Assembly (NCBI RefSeq): GCF_009901565.1
Contig: NZ_WXEW01000008.1
Coordinates: 248,001-312,000 of the forward strand
Source: Herbidospora solisilvae
GTDB taxonomy: Bacteria; Actinomycetota; Actinomycetes; Streptosporangiales; Streptosporangiaceae
Direction: 5' to 3'
DNA: 64,000 bases
Within the stretch, counting starts at the first letter, position 1, and each line of letters begins with the position of its first letter. Below, piece by piece: positions 8,873-17,519 of this stretch. The notes beneath the pieces were generated by a model that was given only the letters and a program-made list of their open reading frames with translations, searched no databases and was not told where the DNA came from. The translations under genes and the position numbers were made by a program.

Positions 8873-9500
8873 CCCCGGCGGCGACGGCGAGCAGCACCAC
8901 ACTCGCCACGAGGTCGAGCACGTAGTGGTTGCCCGTGACGACGACCACCACCGCCATCCCGACGGGAAACGCCCACGCCAGGACCGCCAGGCGTGGGCGT
9001 GCGGCCCAGACGGCGTAGGCGGCCCAGAGCGACCAGCCGAAATGGAGGCTGGGAAACGCGGAATAGAGGTTCGCGCCCCTTGACCCGACGATGTCGACGA
9101 TTCCCGGGAGCGCGAAGCGCGGCGGTGACATCGGGATCGTGAAGAAGACCACGAGAGCGAGCCCGAGCATCAGCATCATGGTGCCGCGGACTCTGACGTA
9201 GACGTCCGGACGGCGGAGGAAGAGCCAGACGAGAACGGCCGCCAGGACGACGTAATAGAGGCGGTAGTAGAGAATCGCCGGCTGGATGAACGCCGGATGG
9301 GCGGTGAGCCACTGATTCGCGGCCACCTCGATGTCCAGCCCCAAAGCGCGTTCCCACGACTGGAGAACGAGCGCGTTGGCGGTGGCCTCGGCGGCGACGC
9401 CTTCTCCGGCGGCGGCGTGCAGGCGGGAGAACAGCAGAAATACGAAGACCAATAAGGCGAATTCGCCGACGATCCTCAGCAGGCGGGGGGTTCCGCGCAT
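8814..9500 (-). CDS. PAP2-family membrane phosphatase/phosphotransferase
   Basis: 228 aa, mostly hydrophobic with about six membrane helices. The C2 motif SAFPSLHFGWS (His153) and C3 motif GNHYVLDLV (His192, Asp196) form the PAP2 catalytic site. A long N-terminal half with NQW and YYRLYY segments resembles the inositolphosphotransferase/AUR1-like subgroup (PAP2_3) rather than small lipid phosphatases. Likely substrate is a membrane phospholipid or polyprenyl phosphate. Its 3' end overlaps the lipase gene by 59 bp and its 5' end overlaps the upstream HEAT gene by 25 bp, so it is probably in an operon with the latter. Confidence 0.85.
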   Translation of the reverse strand: MRGTPRLLRIVGEFALLVFVFLLFSRLHAAAGEGVAAEATANALVLQSWERALGLDIEVAANQWLTAHPAFIQPAILYYRLYYVVLAAVLVWLFLRRPDVYVRVRGTMMLMLGLALVVFFTIPMSPPRFALPGIVDIVGSRGANLYSAFPSLHFGWSLWAAYAVWAARPRLAVLAWAFPVGMAVVVVVTGNHYVLDLVASVVLLAVAAGVRRWSESRWRSVRTSRPSG

Positions 9501-10249
9501 ACGGAGACCCTAGATGCTCGGACCTGGCTCAGCAGTTCAGCGTCGCCCAGTTCTTCGGCGGTCCACTCCATGAGCGAACGCGTGTAGTCGTTGTCGTCAG
9601 GCGCGGCGAGATACCGGCGAACCACCCGCTCCGCCCGCCGGTCAGCCCGTCTGGCCAGGCCGTACGCCGCCTCCGCGGCGACGACCACAACCGTGTCGTC
9701 GAGCCGGGCCGACAGCGCCTCGCGGATGGCCGTGTCGTCCGCGTCGAGCCCCGCGAGACCGGTCGTCGCGCAGTCCCGGTTCTCGTCGTCGTCCGTTTCC
9801 CGGCTGATTCGGACGAGCGCCGCGACGGCCTCGGCGTCGTCGGCTCGCATCACGTTCGGCAGACTCCACGCGGCGGCGTGGCGAACACCGTTGTGGAAAT
9901 GGCCGGCCGAATCCAGCACCTCGGGAAGGGCCCGCTCGTCCCCGAGATGCCCCAGCGCGAACAGCACCGAACGGAGCACCATGGGGTCGCATTCCCGCCG
10001 CGCCATTTCCCGCAGGATCGGCAGACTGCGGTCGAGGAACGGCTTGGCGTCGCCTCGGTGACCGAGTTGCGCCAGAACGTCGGCGCCGAGTTCGCGCTCT
10101 CCGCTGAGGTCGCCGGCGCACAGTCGTGCCGCCGCCTCGAAGATCCCGGCGTCACCGCGCCTGTGCAGTGCCGCGACGATCTCCCACCGTTCGTCGTCGG
10201 TGTCCGAGACGAGGGCCCTGGGGATCAGTTCCTCGAAGGGCGTGGTCAT
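9476..10249 (-). CDS. HEAT-repeat protein
   Basis: 257 aa from the ATG at 10249 (MTTPFEEL). The upstream in-frame Met would add only eight residues. The sequence is a run of alpha-helical HEAT/PBS-lyase-like repeats: GADVLAQLGHRGDAKPF, SVLFALGHLGDERALPEVL, RHAAAWSLPNV and similar, each about 30 aa. Such proteins are soluble scaffolds with no catalytic site; related small actinobacterial HEAT proteins often sit near toxin systems. The 3' end overlaps the PAP2 gene by 25 bp. Confidence 0.8.
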   Translation of the reverse strand: MTTPFEELIPRALVSDTDDERWEIVAALHRRGDAGIFEAAARLCAGDLSGERELGADVLAQLGHRGDAKPFLDRSLPILREMARRECDPMVLRSVLFALGHLGDERALPEVLDSAGHFHNGVRHAAAWSLPNVMRADDAEAVAALVRISRETDDDENRDCATTGLAGLDADDTAIREALSARLDDTVVVVAAEAAYGLARRADRRAERVVRRYLAAPDDNDYTRSLMEWTAEELGDAELLSQVRASRVSVCAEPPAC

Positions 10250-10315
10250 GCCACAAGTGTGAAAAATGGGCACACGTCCTGTAAAGCGAGTTGAATCCCC
10301 CTAAGATCACCGGCT

Positions 10316-11017
10316 GTGACGTCATGGGCTGCGCGATACAGGGCCGGTGAATGGTTCGCCGTCTGGGCCGAACTCCGTGAAGGTGTTCCCGCCGCGTCGA
10401 TGGAAGACGCCGAGGACGTGGCGCGCGAGACCATGCGGCGGGTGGCGGTCAACGCGGACGTCATCGTCGAGCGTCTCGCCGGCGTCGGCTACTCCTTCGC
10501 CTTCCCCGACTGGGTCAGGCAGCCGCCCACCCCCGACGACCTGGCGGCCGTCCGGAAGGCGGAGCAGGTGATCGGCCCGTTGCCCCTGGCTCTCCGGGCC
10601 TGTCTGGAGGTGGTGGGCGGCGTCAACCTCTGTGGCGACGGCGGCGCCGTTCTCCCGCACGTCGGCTATCACGACGTCCCGCGGGAACACGCCGATTTCT
10701 ACCCCGACCCGTTGGTGCTCCCACCGGGACGCCACCTGTGGGAGGACTGGGAGATGTTGGGCGACGCCGACACGGAGGGGCACACCTTCTCCTTCGCTCC
10801 GGACGAGATCCACAAGGCCAACGTCAGCGGGGGCGTGCAGGATGTCGAGCTGCCGAGCAGCGCGGCCGATCCGCAGCTGCTGGGCACCCGCCCTGGCGTC
10901 ACCCTCGTCGACTACCTGCGCATCTCGTTCGCCTGGGGCGGCTTCCCCGGCTACGACGCGCTCGCCGTGCCCCCGAAGGTCGTCGAGGAGTTGCGCCACG
11001 ACCTGCTGATGTTCTGA
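10316..11017 (+). CDS. Hypothetical protein (233 aa)
   Basis: 233 aa from a GTG at 10316, 66 bp after the divergent HEAT gene start. The N-terminal half is helical; the second half has PLPLALRACLEVVGGVNLCGD, which is like the opening of SMI1/KNR4 (SUKH)-type proteins (a ...P..L..F....GG pattern). SUKH proteins are frequent immunity proteins for contact-dependent toxins, but this is only a resemblance. It is cytosolic with no signal peptide. Its stop lies two bases before the stop of the convergent APH gene. Confidence 0.6.
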   Translation: MTSWAARYRAGEWFAVWAELREGVPAASMEDAEDVARETMRRVAVNADVIVERLAGVGYSFAFPDWVRQPPTPDDLAAVRKAEQVIGPLPLALRACLEVVGGVNLCGDGGAVLPHVGYHDVPREHADFYPDPLVLPPGRHLWEDWEMLGDADTEGHTFSFAPDEIHKANVSGGVQDVELPSSAADPQLLGTRPGVTLVDYLRISFAWGGFPGYDALAVPPKVVEELRHDLLMF

Positions 11018-11019
11018 CG

Positions 11020-11916
11020 CTACGGTCGCGTGTCGTCCAGCAGCCGGTCGAGGCAGCGCCGGCCCAGCTGCGCCATGACCGGATTGCTCCTGACGTAGTA
11101 CCAGACACACCCGATCGCCTGTACGAACGCCCACGCCTTCCCCCGCTCCCATTCGAGGTCGTCGACCCCGAGCAGTTCGCGGAACACCTCACGGGGCCCG
11201 TTTTCCAGCAGGTTCCACGCGCTCAGCAGATCGAGCGCCGGATCGGCCGCCCCGAACCCGCCGACGTCGAGCACACCGGTCAGCCGTCCACCGGACACCA
11301 GCACGTTGCCCGGCAGCAGATCGCCGTGCGTCATCACGTCGGCCGACCGGCGCGGCAGCACGCGGAAGTCCGCCCACAGTTTGCGCAGCCTCGGCACGTC
11401 CAGCAGCGCCTCGCTCTGCCGGAAGCAGGTCTCCACCCATTCGTCGTGTACGTCGATGTCACCGCCCCGGCCGCCGCCGGAGAACGTCCGCCCACGGGTG
11501 TCGATCGCGCGCAGGCCGGTGACAAGATCGGCCAGATCGTGCGCGAACCCGACCGACTCCCCAGGATGGTCGTCGGTCGCGACGACCCCCGGCAACCAGG
11601 TCTGCACCGACCACGGCACCGGATAACCCGCCCCCGGTTCCCCCAGCGCGACCGGCTCAGGCGTGCGGAACCGCGTCCGCCCGGCCAGCTCACGGGCCGC
11701 CTCGGCCTCGGCCTCCAGCCAGCGCCGCGTCGACTCGACGCCGCCGGGCGGCTGGAGGGGAAAGCGCGCCGTGTAGCGGTCGCCGATGCGGAAGATCGCG
11801 TTGACGGTGCCGTGGGAGACGACGCCCGTGACGGCGAGATCGCGCCACTGGGGGAACTGCTCGTCGACCAACACACGGACCATCCGGGTCGACACGGTCA
11901 GCTGGCTGGCATGCAT
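11020..11916 (-). CDS. APH-fold phosphotransferase (macrolide-kinase-like)
   Basis: 298 aa from the ATG at 11916, with GGAAGGG about 8 bases upstream; an upstream extension to 11958 is less likely. N-lobe: GVVSHGTVNAIFRIGDRYTARFP holds the ATP-binding Arg/Lys. Catalytic loop: MTHGDLLPGNVLV (Asp, Asn intact). Metal site: GVLDVGGFG, with Gly-Gly where DFG-like residues often occur. The N-lobe most resembles Mph-type and related kinases. It could modify an antibiotic or a metabolite; the sequence does not say which. It is convergent with the 233-aa gene. Confidence 0.8.
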   Translation of the reverse strand: MHASQLTVSTRMVRVLVDEQFPQWRDLAVTGVVSHGTVNAIFRIGDRYTARFPLQPPGGVESTRRWLEAEAEAARELAGRTRFRTPEPVALGEPGAGYPVPWSVQTWLPGVVATDDHPGESVGFAHDLADLVTGLRAIDTRGRTFSGGGRGGDIDVHDEWVETCFRQSEALLDVPRLRKLWADFRVLPRRSADVMTHGDLLPGNVLVSGGRLTGVLDVGGFGAADPALDLLSAWNLLENGPREVFRELLGVDDLEWERGKAWAFVQAIGCVWYYVRSNPVMAQLGRRCLDRLLDDTRP

Positions 11917-11975
11917 TTCGACGACCCTTCCGGCCGCCCGGCCGGTCATGCAACCCATTTGTTACGGTCGCTGCC

Positions 11976-12794
11976 ATGAAGATCCTGGTCGTTGGCGGCA
12001 CCGGCTTCCTGGGCGCCGAACTCGTCCGGCAGGCCGCGGCCCACGGCCATGTCGTGGCCGCCACCTACTTCACCCGCCCAGGAGCGGCGCCTGAGGCCGA
12101 CTGGCGGTCGCTGGACGTCCGTGACCGCGCCGACGTCGCCCGCCTGGTCGCCGACGTCGCCCCCGACGTCGTCGTCAACGCCGCCTACGTCCAGTCCGAC
12201 TGGGCCACCACGGCCGTGGGAGCCGCCAACGTCGCCGTCGCGACCGACGGCATCCGATTGGTTCTGGTGTCGAGCGACGCCGTCTTCTCCGGCGCCGCGG
12301 TCACCTATGCCGAGGACGCCGTCCCCGACCCCGACAGCCCTTATGGCGCGGCGAAGGCGGCGGCGGAGGTCGCCGCCCAGACGGTCAACCCGAGCGCCGT
12401 GATCGCCCGGACCTCCCTGATCATCGGCGACGGCGGCTCGCCGCACGAAGCCCTGGTGCACACCCTGGCCTCGGGCGATCGGCCCGGGATCCTGTTCACC
12501 GACGACGTGCGCTGCCCCGTCCACGTCGCCGACCTGGCGGCGGCCCTGCTGGAACTCGCGGACTCCGGTCGCGCGGGCGTCCACCACCTGGCTGGAACCG
12601 ACGCGCTGAGCCGCTACGAACTCGGCCTGCTCATCGCCTGGAGAGACGGCATCGACCCGGCCCGGCTGCCGTCCGGCGCACGGGCCGACGTCGGGCTGGC
12701 GGGGCGGCGGGACGTGCGGCTCGACTGCGAGCTGACCCAGCGGCACCTGAAGACCAGGTTGCGCGGCGCCCGGGAGTTCCTCTCATGCCGGTAG
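11976..12794 (+). CDS. SDR-type sugar-nucleotide reductase (RmlD-like)
   Basis: 272 aa. An N-terminal Rossmann GGTGFLGAELV motif, an SSDAVFSG segment and the catalytic YGAAK (Tyr-x-x-x-Lys) place it with the RmlD/dTDP-4-dehydrorhamnose-reductase branch of extended SDRs. The substrate may be another sugar nucleotide. Its 3' end overlaps the HIT gene by 10 bp, so the two are co-transcribed. No sugar-biosynthesis cluster surrounds it. Divergent from the APH gene, with about 60 bp between starts. Confidence 0.8.
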   Translation: MKILVVGGTGFLGAELVRQAAAHGHVVAATYFTRPGAAPEADWRSLDVRDRADVARLVADVAPDVVVNAAYVQSDWATTAVGAANVAVATDGIRLVLVSSDAVFSGAAVTYAEDAVPDPDSPYGAAKAAAEVAAQTVNPSAVIARTSLIIGDGGSPHEALVHTLASGDRPGILFTDDVRCPVHVADLAAALLELADSGRAGVHHLAGTDALSRYELGLLIAWRDGIDPARLPSGARADVGLAGRRDVRLDCELTQRHLKTRLRGAREFLSCR

Positions 12795-13210
12795 ACGACT
12801 GCGTGTTCTGCGCGATCGTCCGCGGCGAGGCCGAGGCGAGTGTGCCCTACGCGGACGACCAGGTCATGGCGATCATGGACATCGCGCCCGTCACCCCCGG
12901 GCATCTCCTGGTCATCCCGCGCGTCCACGCCGTGGGCCTGGACGACCTCGACGAGGACACCGGCGCGCACATCTGGCGGATCGGCCACCGCATGGCCCGC
13001 GCGCTGCGCCGCTCCGGGTTGCGCTGCGACGGCGTGAACGTCTTCCTCGCCGACGGCGCGGCCGCCTTCCAGGAGATCTTCCACGTCCACCTGCACGTCT
13101 TCCCCCGGTACGAAGGCGACGGCTTCCGGATCGAGGCCACCTGGGCCACCCGGGAGCGGAGCCTGCTCGATCGGGAGGCCCAGGCGATCAGGGCCGTCCT
13201 GCCCGGCTAG
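12785..13210 (+). CDS. HIT-family nucleotide hydrolase/transferase
   Basis: 141 aa. Histidine triad HVHLHVFPR (His100, His102, His104) with the upstream C-x-x-C zinc pair (Cys6, Cys9) typical of Hint/HinT-like proteins. It hydrolyses nucleotide phosphoramidates or related dinucleotides. The start overlaps the reductase gene by 10 bp. The region 13211-13375 after it contains no gene I can support. Confidence 0.88.
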   Translation: MPVDDCVFCAIVRGEAEASVPYADDQVMAIMDIAPVTPGHLLVIPRVHAVGLDDLDEDTGAHIWRIGHRMARALRRSGLRCDGVNVFLADGAAAFQEIFHVHLHVFPRYEGDGFRIEATWATRERSLLDREAQAIRAVLPG

Positions 13211-13375
13211 ATCCTCTTCAGGAAGGCGTCGAGGGCCGTACTCCTTGTCATCGATCGAAGACGGCCACCCCAGCTCCGGCCCCCGCGATGCCACGGCCGT
13301 CCCCGGCTCGGTCTGCCCCCCACGATCAGGAGCAGCAGCGGAAGGCCACGCCCGAACACGAGGTCATGAAGGCCG

Positions 13376-14056
13376 TCAACGCCGGGCGGCGTCCAGTTTC
13401 TCCTGGACCGACGCGGCATCGCTGGGCACGCCGGGCGACTCCCAGAAGTTCTCGGTGTCCCCGGCGTAGAGGCCGCCGTAGGCAGGGGTGCCCGGCTGGT
13501 AGCGCCACCCGTCCGCGAGCTTCCCGGCGTCGACCGCGTCGTAGCCGATCCGGTCGAGGAACGTGACCGCCTCCGCCTTCGCGTCGGCGTCGTCGCCCGC
13601 GACGGCGAGTGCGCTGCGGTCGGCCGCGCCCGAGGGCCGCGGCAGGGCCCGCAGGTGCACGAAGTAGATGTTGTTGAACACCTTGACGACCTTGGACGTC
13701 GGCAGATGCGCCTGCAGCAGCTCACTCGACGTGGTCGTGGCGGCGTCGAGCTCCGGGAAGACCCCGTCACGGTCGGGGTAGTAGTTGTTCGTGTCGAGCA
13801 CGGTCTTCCCGGCGAGCGGCTCCACCGGAACCTGGCGGTAGGCGCCCAGCGGAACGCTGACGACCACGAGGTCGCCCGCCTCGCCCGCCTCGGCGGCGGT
13901 CGCCGCGCGGGCCTTCGGCCCGAGCTCGTCGACGAGCTCCCGCAGCGTCTCGGGGCCGCGCGAGTTGCTCAGGACGACGTCATAACCGGCCGCGACGGCC
14001 AGCCGGGCCACCGTGCCGCCGATGTGCCCGCTGCCGATGAATGCAACTGTTGTCAT
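13376..14056 (-). CDS. NADPH-dependent F420 reductase-like oxidoreductase
   Basis: 226 aa from the ATG at 14056, which puts the Rossmann motif FIGSGHIGGTVARL immediately at the N-terminus. This is the compact NAD(P)-binding fold of the F420_oxidored family; VVVSVPLGAY and VLDTNNYYPDRDG match the family's middle section. Family members transfer hydride between NADPH and coenzyme F420 or reduce other substrates. F420 use fits an actinobacterium, but this subgroup is often annotated only as an NAD(P)-binding protein. It is divergent from the DUF1152 gene, with 53 bp between starts. Confidence 0.8.
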   Translation of the reverse strand: MTTVAFIGSGHIGGTVARLAVAAGYDVVLSNSRGPETLRELVDELGPKARAATAAEAGEAGDLVVVSVPLGAYRQVPVEPLAGKTVLDTNNYYPDRDGVFPELDAATTTSSELLQAHLPTSKVVKVFNNIYFVHLRALPRPSGAADRSALAVAGDDADAKAEAVTFLDRIGYDAVDAGKLADGWRYQPGTPAYGGLYAGDTENFWESPGVPSDAASVQEKLDAARR

Positions 14057-14109
14057 ACGAGCCACAAACCTCCCCGTCCCGCCGGGCATTCCACCGGTAG
14101 GTTCCGGAC

Positions 14110-15069
14110 GTGTTCTCGTTGGCCGAACCCCCTCTTTTCACCCGGCTCAAGCAGGCCCGGCGCATCCTGGTGGCCGGCGCCGGCGGCGGATTCGACGTCT
14201 TCGCCGGGCTCCCGCTCGCCGCGGAACTGTGGACGGCGGGCAAGGAGGTCCACCTCGCCAACCTGTCGTTCAGCCGCCTTCACGGCCTCGACCTCGACGT
14301 CTGGGTGGAGGAGAACGTGGCGGCGATCGTCCCCGGGACGGCCGCCCGCGACTCCTACTTCCCCGAACGGTCACTCGCCCGCTGCCTGGAGGCCCACGGC
14401 CTGCCCTCCACGGTCTACGCCTTCCCCAAGGTCGGCGTCACCCCGTTACGCGCGGCCTACCAGGTGCTGGTCGAACGCCTGGACCTCGACGCCGTCGTGC
14501 TGGTCGACGGCGGCACCGACATCCTGCTCCGGGGAGACGAGGCGGGTCTGGGCACCCCTGAGGAGGACATGGCCAGCCTGGCCGCCGTCCACGGGCTCGA
14601 CGTACCGGAGAAGATCGTCGTCTGCCTGGGTTTCGGCGTGGACGCCTACCACGGCGTCAACCACGTCCAGGTGCTGGAGAACCTGGCGGCACTCGACCGG
14701 GAAGGCGCCTATCTCGGCGCCTTCTCCCTTCCGAGAGCCAGCCGGGGAGCAGAGCTCTATCTGGACGCCGTCGCACGCGCCCAAGCCGACACCCCCGACC
14801 ATCCGAGCATTGTGAACGGCTCGATCGCGGCGGCCCTGACCGGCGCGTTCGGCGACGTCCAGTTCACCAGCCGAACCAGGGGCAGCGAGTTGTTCGTCAA
14901 CCCCCTGATGGCCCTCTACTGGGCCGTCGACGCCGACGCCCTGGCCCGCCGCTCGCTCTACCTGGACCGCCTCGAAGAGACCTTCCTGATGCGCCAGATC
15001 AGTTCCATCATCGAGGGCTTCCGCGCCGAGATCACCCGGATACGCCCACCCCGGGCATATCCGCACTGA
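14110..15069 (+). CDS. DUF1152 domain protein
   Basis: 319 aa from a GTG at 14110. The opening ARRILVAGAGGGFDVFAGLPL and the VVLVDGGTDILLRGDE block are characteristic of DUF1152 proteins, which look like nucleotide-binding proteins with an internal Rossmann-like part. Function is unknown for the family. Cytosolic; no signal peptide. About 70 bp after its stop there is only the end of the convergent methyltransferase gene. Confidence 0.8.
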   Translation: MFSLAEPPLFTRLKQARRILVAGAGGGFDVFAGLPLAAELWTAGKEVHLANLSFSRLHGLDLDVWVEENVAAIVPGTAARDSYFPERSLARCLEAHGLPSTVYAFPKVGVTPLRAAYQVLVERLDLDAVVLVDGGTDILLRGDEAGLGTPEEDMASLAAVHGLDVPEKIVVCLGFGVDAYHGVNHVQVLENLAALDREGAYLGAFSLPRASRGAELYLDAVARAQADTPDHPSIVNGSIAAALTGAFGDVQFTSRTRGSELFVNPLMALYWAVDADALARRSLYLDRLEETFLMRQISSIIEGFRAEITRIRPPRAYPH

Positions 15070-15137
15070 CGGCCAGGCGTGGACCTTGGTACTGCAACGG
15101 CGAGGTGCTCGATCACGTAGCCGCGCAGCGTGCTGAA

Positions 15138-15833
15138 TCAGCGAAGACGGCGGAGCCTCAGCACGGCATCGTCCGCTGTTCCCGCCTCGCCGGCCGGGCC
15201 AGGCCGTTCCCGCGTGACCACTTTGTCGACGTCCACCACCCAGTCACCTCCTCCGTTCCGTACCCAGCCGAGAATCACCGAGTTGGGTACCAGTTGCTCG
15301 GCCAGGTAACTCGGTGGCTGCTCGGACATCCAGGAAGGGAAGCCGGCGTGGCTGATGATCAGCAACGTGCCGCCAGGGGCGACGGCGGCGGCAGCCGAGG
15401 CGAAGACCGCTTCCCGCGCGGGCGCGTCCGCGATGGGCGAGTGCAGATACTGGGCGGTCACCAGATCGAAGGTGCCTACCGGGAGCGAGCGGGTCAGATC
15501 GTGTACCTGCCAGTCGATCCGGTCGGCCACCCCTGCCCGCGCTGCGGCGGTGGCGGCTCTGGCCAGCACGGTCGCCGATACGTCGGCCGCGGTCACCCGC
15601 CAGCCGTTCTCCGCGAGCCAGATGGCGTCACCGCCCGCCCCGCAGCCGAGATCCAGGGCCGTGCCCGCCACGAGATCACGTGCCTCGTCGGCGAGTAGGG
15701 GGTTCGGTCGCGGCACCCAGTCGGCCGGCGGCCGCAGGCCCTGGTAGAAGCCCTCCCAGTAGGTGTGCGCCGTGTCAGTCGGCGTGGGAGCGGGCATCGC
15801 ACTGCGCGGCCGCTGCGGGGCGGTGTCGGTCAT
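15138..15833 (-). CDS. Class I SAM-dependent methyltransferase
   Basis: 231 aa from the ATG at 15833, with GAGGGTG upstream; the 19 preceding residues in frame have no independent support. Motif I is ALDLGCGAGGDAIWLAENGWRV, followed by the acidic motif AADVS, FDLVTAQYLHSP and the post-motif VAPGGTLLIISH. The fold is the UbiE/Methyltransf_25 type often found for small-molecule or thiopurine-like substrates. Substrate unknown. The C-terminal tail is Arg-rich. Confidence 0.85.
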   Translation of the reverse strand: MTDTAPQRPRSAMPAPTPTDTAHTYWEGFYQGLRPPADWVPRPNPLLADEARDLVAGTALDLGCGAGGDAIWLAENGWRVTAADVSATVLARAATAAARAGVADRIDWQVHDLTRSLPVGTFDLVTAQYLHSPIADAPAREAVFASAAAAVAPGGTLLIISHAGFPSWMSEQPPSYLAEQLVPNSVILGWVRNGGGDWVVDVDKVVTRERPGPAGEAGTADDAVLRLRRLR

Positions 15834-15991
15834 GGGCACACCCTCGTTCGATGATGTCCCAGGACGCAACGGTTCTTGCCAGAGTGGCAAGTAGGAACAC
15901 GCGCGACATCAGGAGGCGTGGTGGTGCCGGCTCCAGACGCGATGGGTCTCCAGGGCGTCGGAGGACTCTGCCCGTCCAGGAGAGAAACCAG

Positions 15992-16016
15992 GAGGAGCCG
16001 CCCGGGGCGGCTCCTC
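15992..16016 (-). terminator. Hairpin terminator after the secreted 128-aa gene
   Basis: A near-perfect inverted repeat: GAGGAGCCGCCC (15992-16003) against GGGCGGCTCCTC (16005-16016), 24 bp downstream of the stop of the minus-strand gene at 16041. No strong T-run follows on the minus strand, as is common in high-GC actinobacteria. Confidence 0.65.
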
Positions 16017-16040
16017 GCGTGTGCCGGTCGGAACGCCGGC

Positions 16041-16427
16041 TCAGCAGGTGACGGACAGCACCTTGGCGGTCTCGTTGGAGCTCACCTTCACCCAGCCGCC
16101 GTACGCGAAGTACTGCGAACCCGCCCGGACCGAATAAGTGGTGCGGCAGCCCTGGACGCTGTAGAACCCGTCGATGTCCCTGCGTGGGCTGTAGGTGTAA
16201 CCCCCCATCCCGGTGCCGGGGGCGAGGCTGGCGGTCGACCACGGGTCGCTGTCGTTGTTCTTCCAGCGCACCCCGATGTAGGTGGTGGTTTTGTTCTCCA
16301 CCCGCCCGCATGGGGGAAGCGTGCAGGCACTGGCGGACGCGGGCCCGGCCGTGACGACGCTGAGACCTGCGGCGATCAGCATCGCGGTCGCTAAGCCGGC
16401 GGTACGCCGTTTGGTGCGAGATTCCAT
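16041..16427 (-). CDS. Secreted small hypothetical protein
   Basis: 128 aa from the ATG at 16427, which has AAAGGA eight bases upstream; an upstream Met at 16436 is an alternative. Signal peptide at 1-33 (ESRTKRRTAGLATAMLIAAG..., cleavage near ASA-S). The mature domain of about 95 aa has four cysteines and aromatic-rich segments (VRWKNNDSDPW, GGYTYSPRRD) suggesting a small disulphide-linked beta protein. Family not recognised; many actinobacteria secrete such proteins. Confidence 0.65.
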   Translation of the reverse strand: MESRTKRRTAGLATAMLIAAGLSVVTAGPASASACTLPPCGRVENKTTTYIGVRWKNNDSDPWSTASLAPGTGMGGYTYSPRRDIDGFYSVQGCRTTYSVRAGSQYFAYGGWVKVSSNETAKVLSVTC

Positions 16428-16630
16428 GCCGAACATCCTTTGAGATTGGTCGGTACTGGCGAGTAACAACTGTAGTCACACGCGAATCTCGCAATGCCTC
16501 ACGTTTTGGATGATTGGCACAGATAGGCATAAACGTCGATGCGCACCCGGCCACGCCGCGCCCGACCCGAGCGCTGATCCGCGCCGGCAGCCGTCACCGG
16601 CCTTCCTGGCGCAGCCCCCATTGACCGTGT

Positions 16631-16766
16631 GCAGTCGCAGCTCAGCCACGCCCTGCTCCAGTTCGCCCAGCGTGCGAGCGGCGTAGGTGAGGTCGATGCG
16701 CTCGTTCAGCTCGTCGAGGTCAATCCGTCCGCAGCTGCTCGGCGGCCCGCGCGCAAATGGCGGCGA
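16631..16766 (-). pseudogene. DUF1707 fragment with frameshift
   Basis: In the otherwise empty stretch 16470-16843 the minus strand reads GRIDLDELNERIDLTYAART then LGELE, which is the hallmark helix pair of the DUF1707 (SHOCT-like) domain. The preceding AAEQLR segment, which belongs directly before it in intact proteins, is in a different frame here. The start of the domain and everything downstream are missing. It is a decayed remnant; nothing else is visible in this stretch. Confidence 0.5.
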
Positions 16767-16843
16767 TCGTTCATACGCCGATCCCGTGGAACGACCCGTC
16801 ATGGAGTACCCGCAGGAACCCGACGACGGCAGGGGCCAGGCGC

Positions 16844-17413
16844 TCAGGCAGTCAGAATGCCCTCGATCCCCTGAAGGAACGTCTCGCAGACCGCAGCCGG
16901 CTCGGACAGACAACCCGACGCCATCGCACCGTCGCGCAGCATGACGAAATGCCGTCCCGCGAGCTCGGGCGGTGTCTTCCCGCTCTGCGCGAGCAGGTCG
17001 GTGACGGTGTGCAGGAACCACTGGCGGTGTGCCAGAACGGCCTGGTGCACGGGATGCTCGGGATCCGGATACTCCGCCACGGCGTTGAGGAACGCGCACC
17101 CGCGAAACCCGGGCGACCCGATGTCCTCGGCGATGGCCGTGGCGACGAGCCGCAGAATCTCGGCCGCCGGACGCCCGCTGGCGAGGGCCTCGTCGACCCG
17201 ATCGCGGATCGCCTGATCGGCCTCCCGCAGATAGGCGACGACGAGTTCGTCCTTGCCGGTGAAGTGCCGGTAGAGCGTCGCCCGGGTCACCTTGGCCTCG
17301 GCGACGATCCGGTCGATCCCCACCGAGTGCAGCCCCTCCATGTAGAAGAGCCGAGTGGCGGTGCCGAGCAGCCGGGCCCGCGCTTCGGACACCTGACCTC
17401 GAGTGTTCCTCAC
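16844..17413 (-). CDS. TetR/AcrR-family repressor
   Basis: 189 aa. N-terminal TetR HTH: LFYMEGLHSVGIDRIVAEA and the recognition helix VTRATLYRHFTGKDELV. The C-terminal ligand domain (DEALASGRPAAEIL..., FRGCAFLNAVAEYPD) resembles the TetR_C_33/YxaF-like group. It is divergent from a membrane-protein gene, and a pair of matching 12-bp inverted repeats lies between them, so it very probably represses that gene and itself. The inducer is unknown. Confidence 0.88.
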   Translation of the reverse strand: MRNTRGQVSEARARLLGTATRLFYMEGLHSVGIDRIVAEAKVTRATLYRHFTGKDELVVAYLREADQAIRDRVDEALASGRPAAEILRLVATAIAEDIGSPGFRGCAFLNAVAEYPDPEHPVHQAVLAHRQWFLHTVTDLLAQSGKTPPELAGRHFVMLRDGAMASGCLSEPAAVCETFLQGIEGILTA

Positions 17414-17432
17414 CCCAGCGAGATTAGCAGAC

Positions 17433-17496
17433 AGAACGTTCGGTCTTGACGTCCAAGACGCCGTGGTGCCAGGCTTACAGCGATACCGAACGTTCT
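17433..17496. promoter_or_regulatory. Paired TetR operator between the divergent genes
   Basis: AGAACGTTCGGT (17433-17444) and its exact reverse complement ACCGAACGTTCT (17485-17496) flank 40 bp in the 106-bp intergenic region. Each contains the palindrome GAACGTTC. One site lies just upstream of the tetR start, the other 24 bp before the start of the membrane-protein gene. This is the expected layout for a TetR repressor acting on both promoters. Confidence 0.75.
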
Positions 17497-17519
17497 ACCT
17501 CATACGCGAAGGATCTCCC

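Noticed and set aside
13207-13770. 187-aa minus-strand frame after the HIT gene
   Set aside because: It overlaps most of the F420-reductase-like gene in another frame and is Ser/Arg/Pro-rich without motifs.
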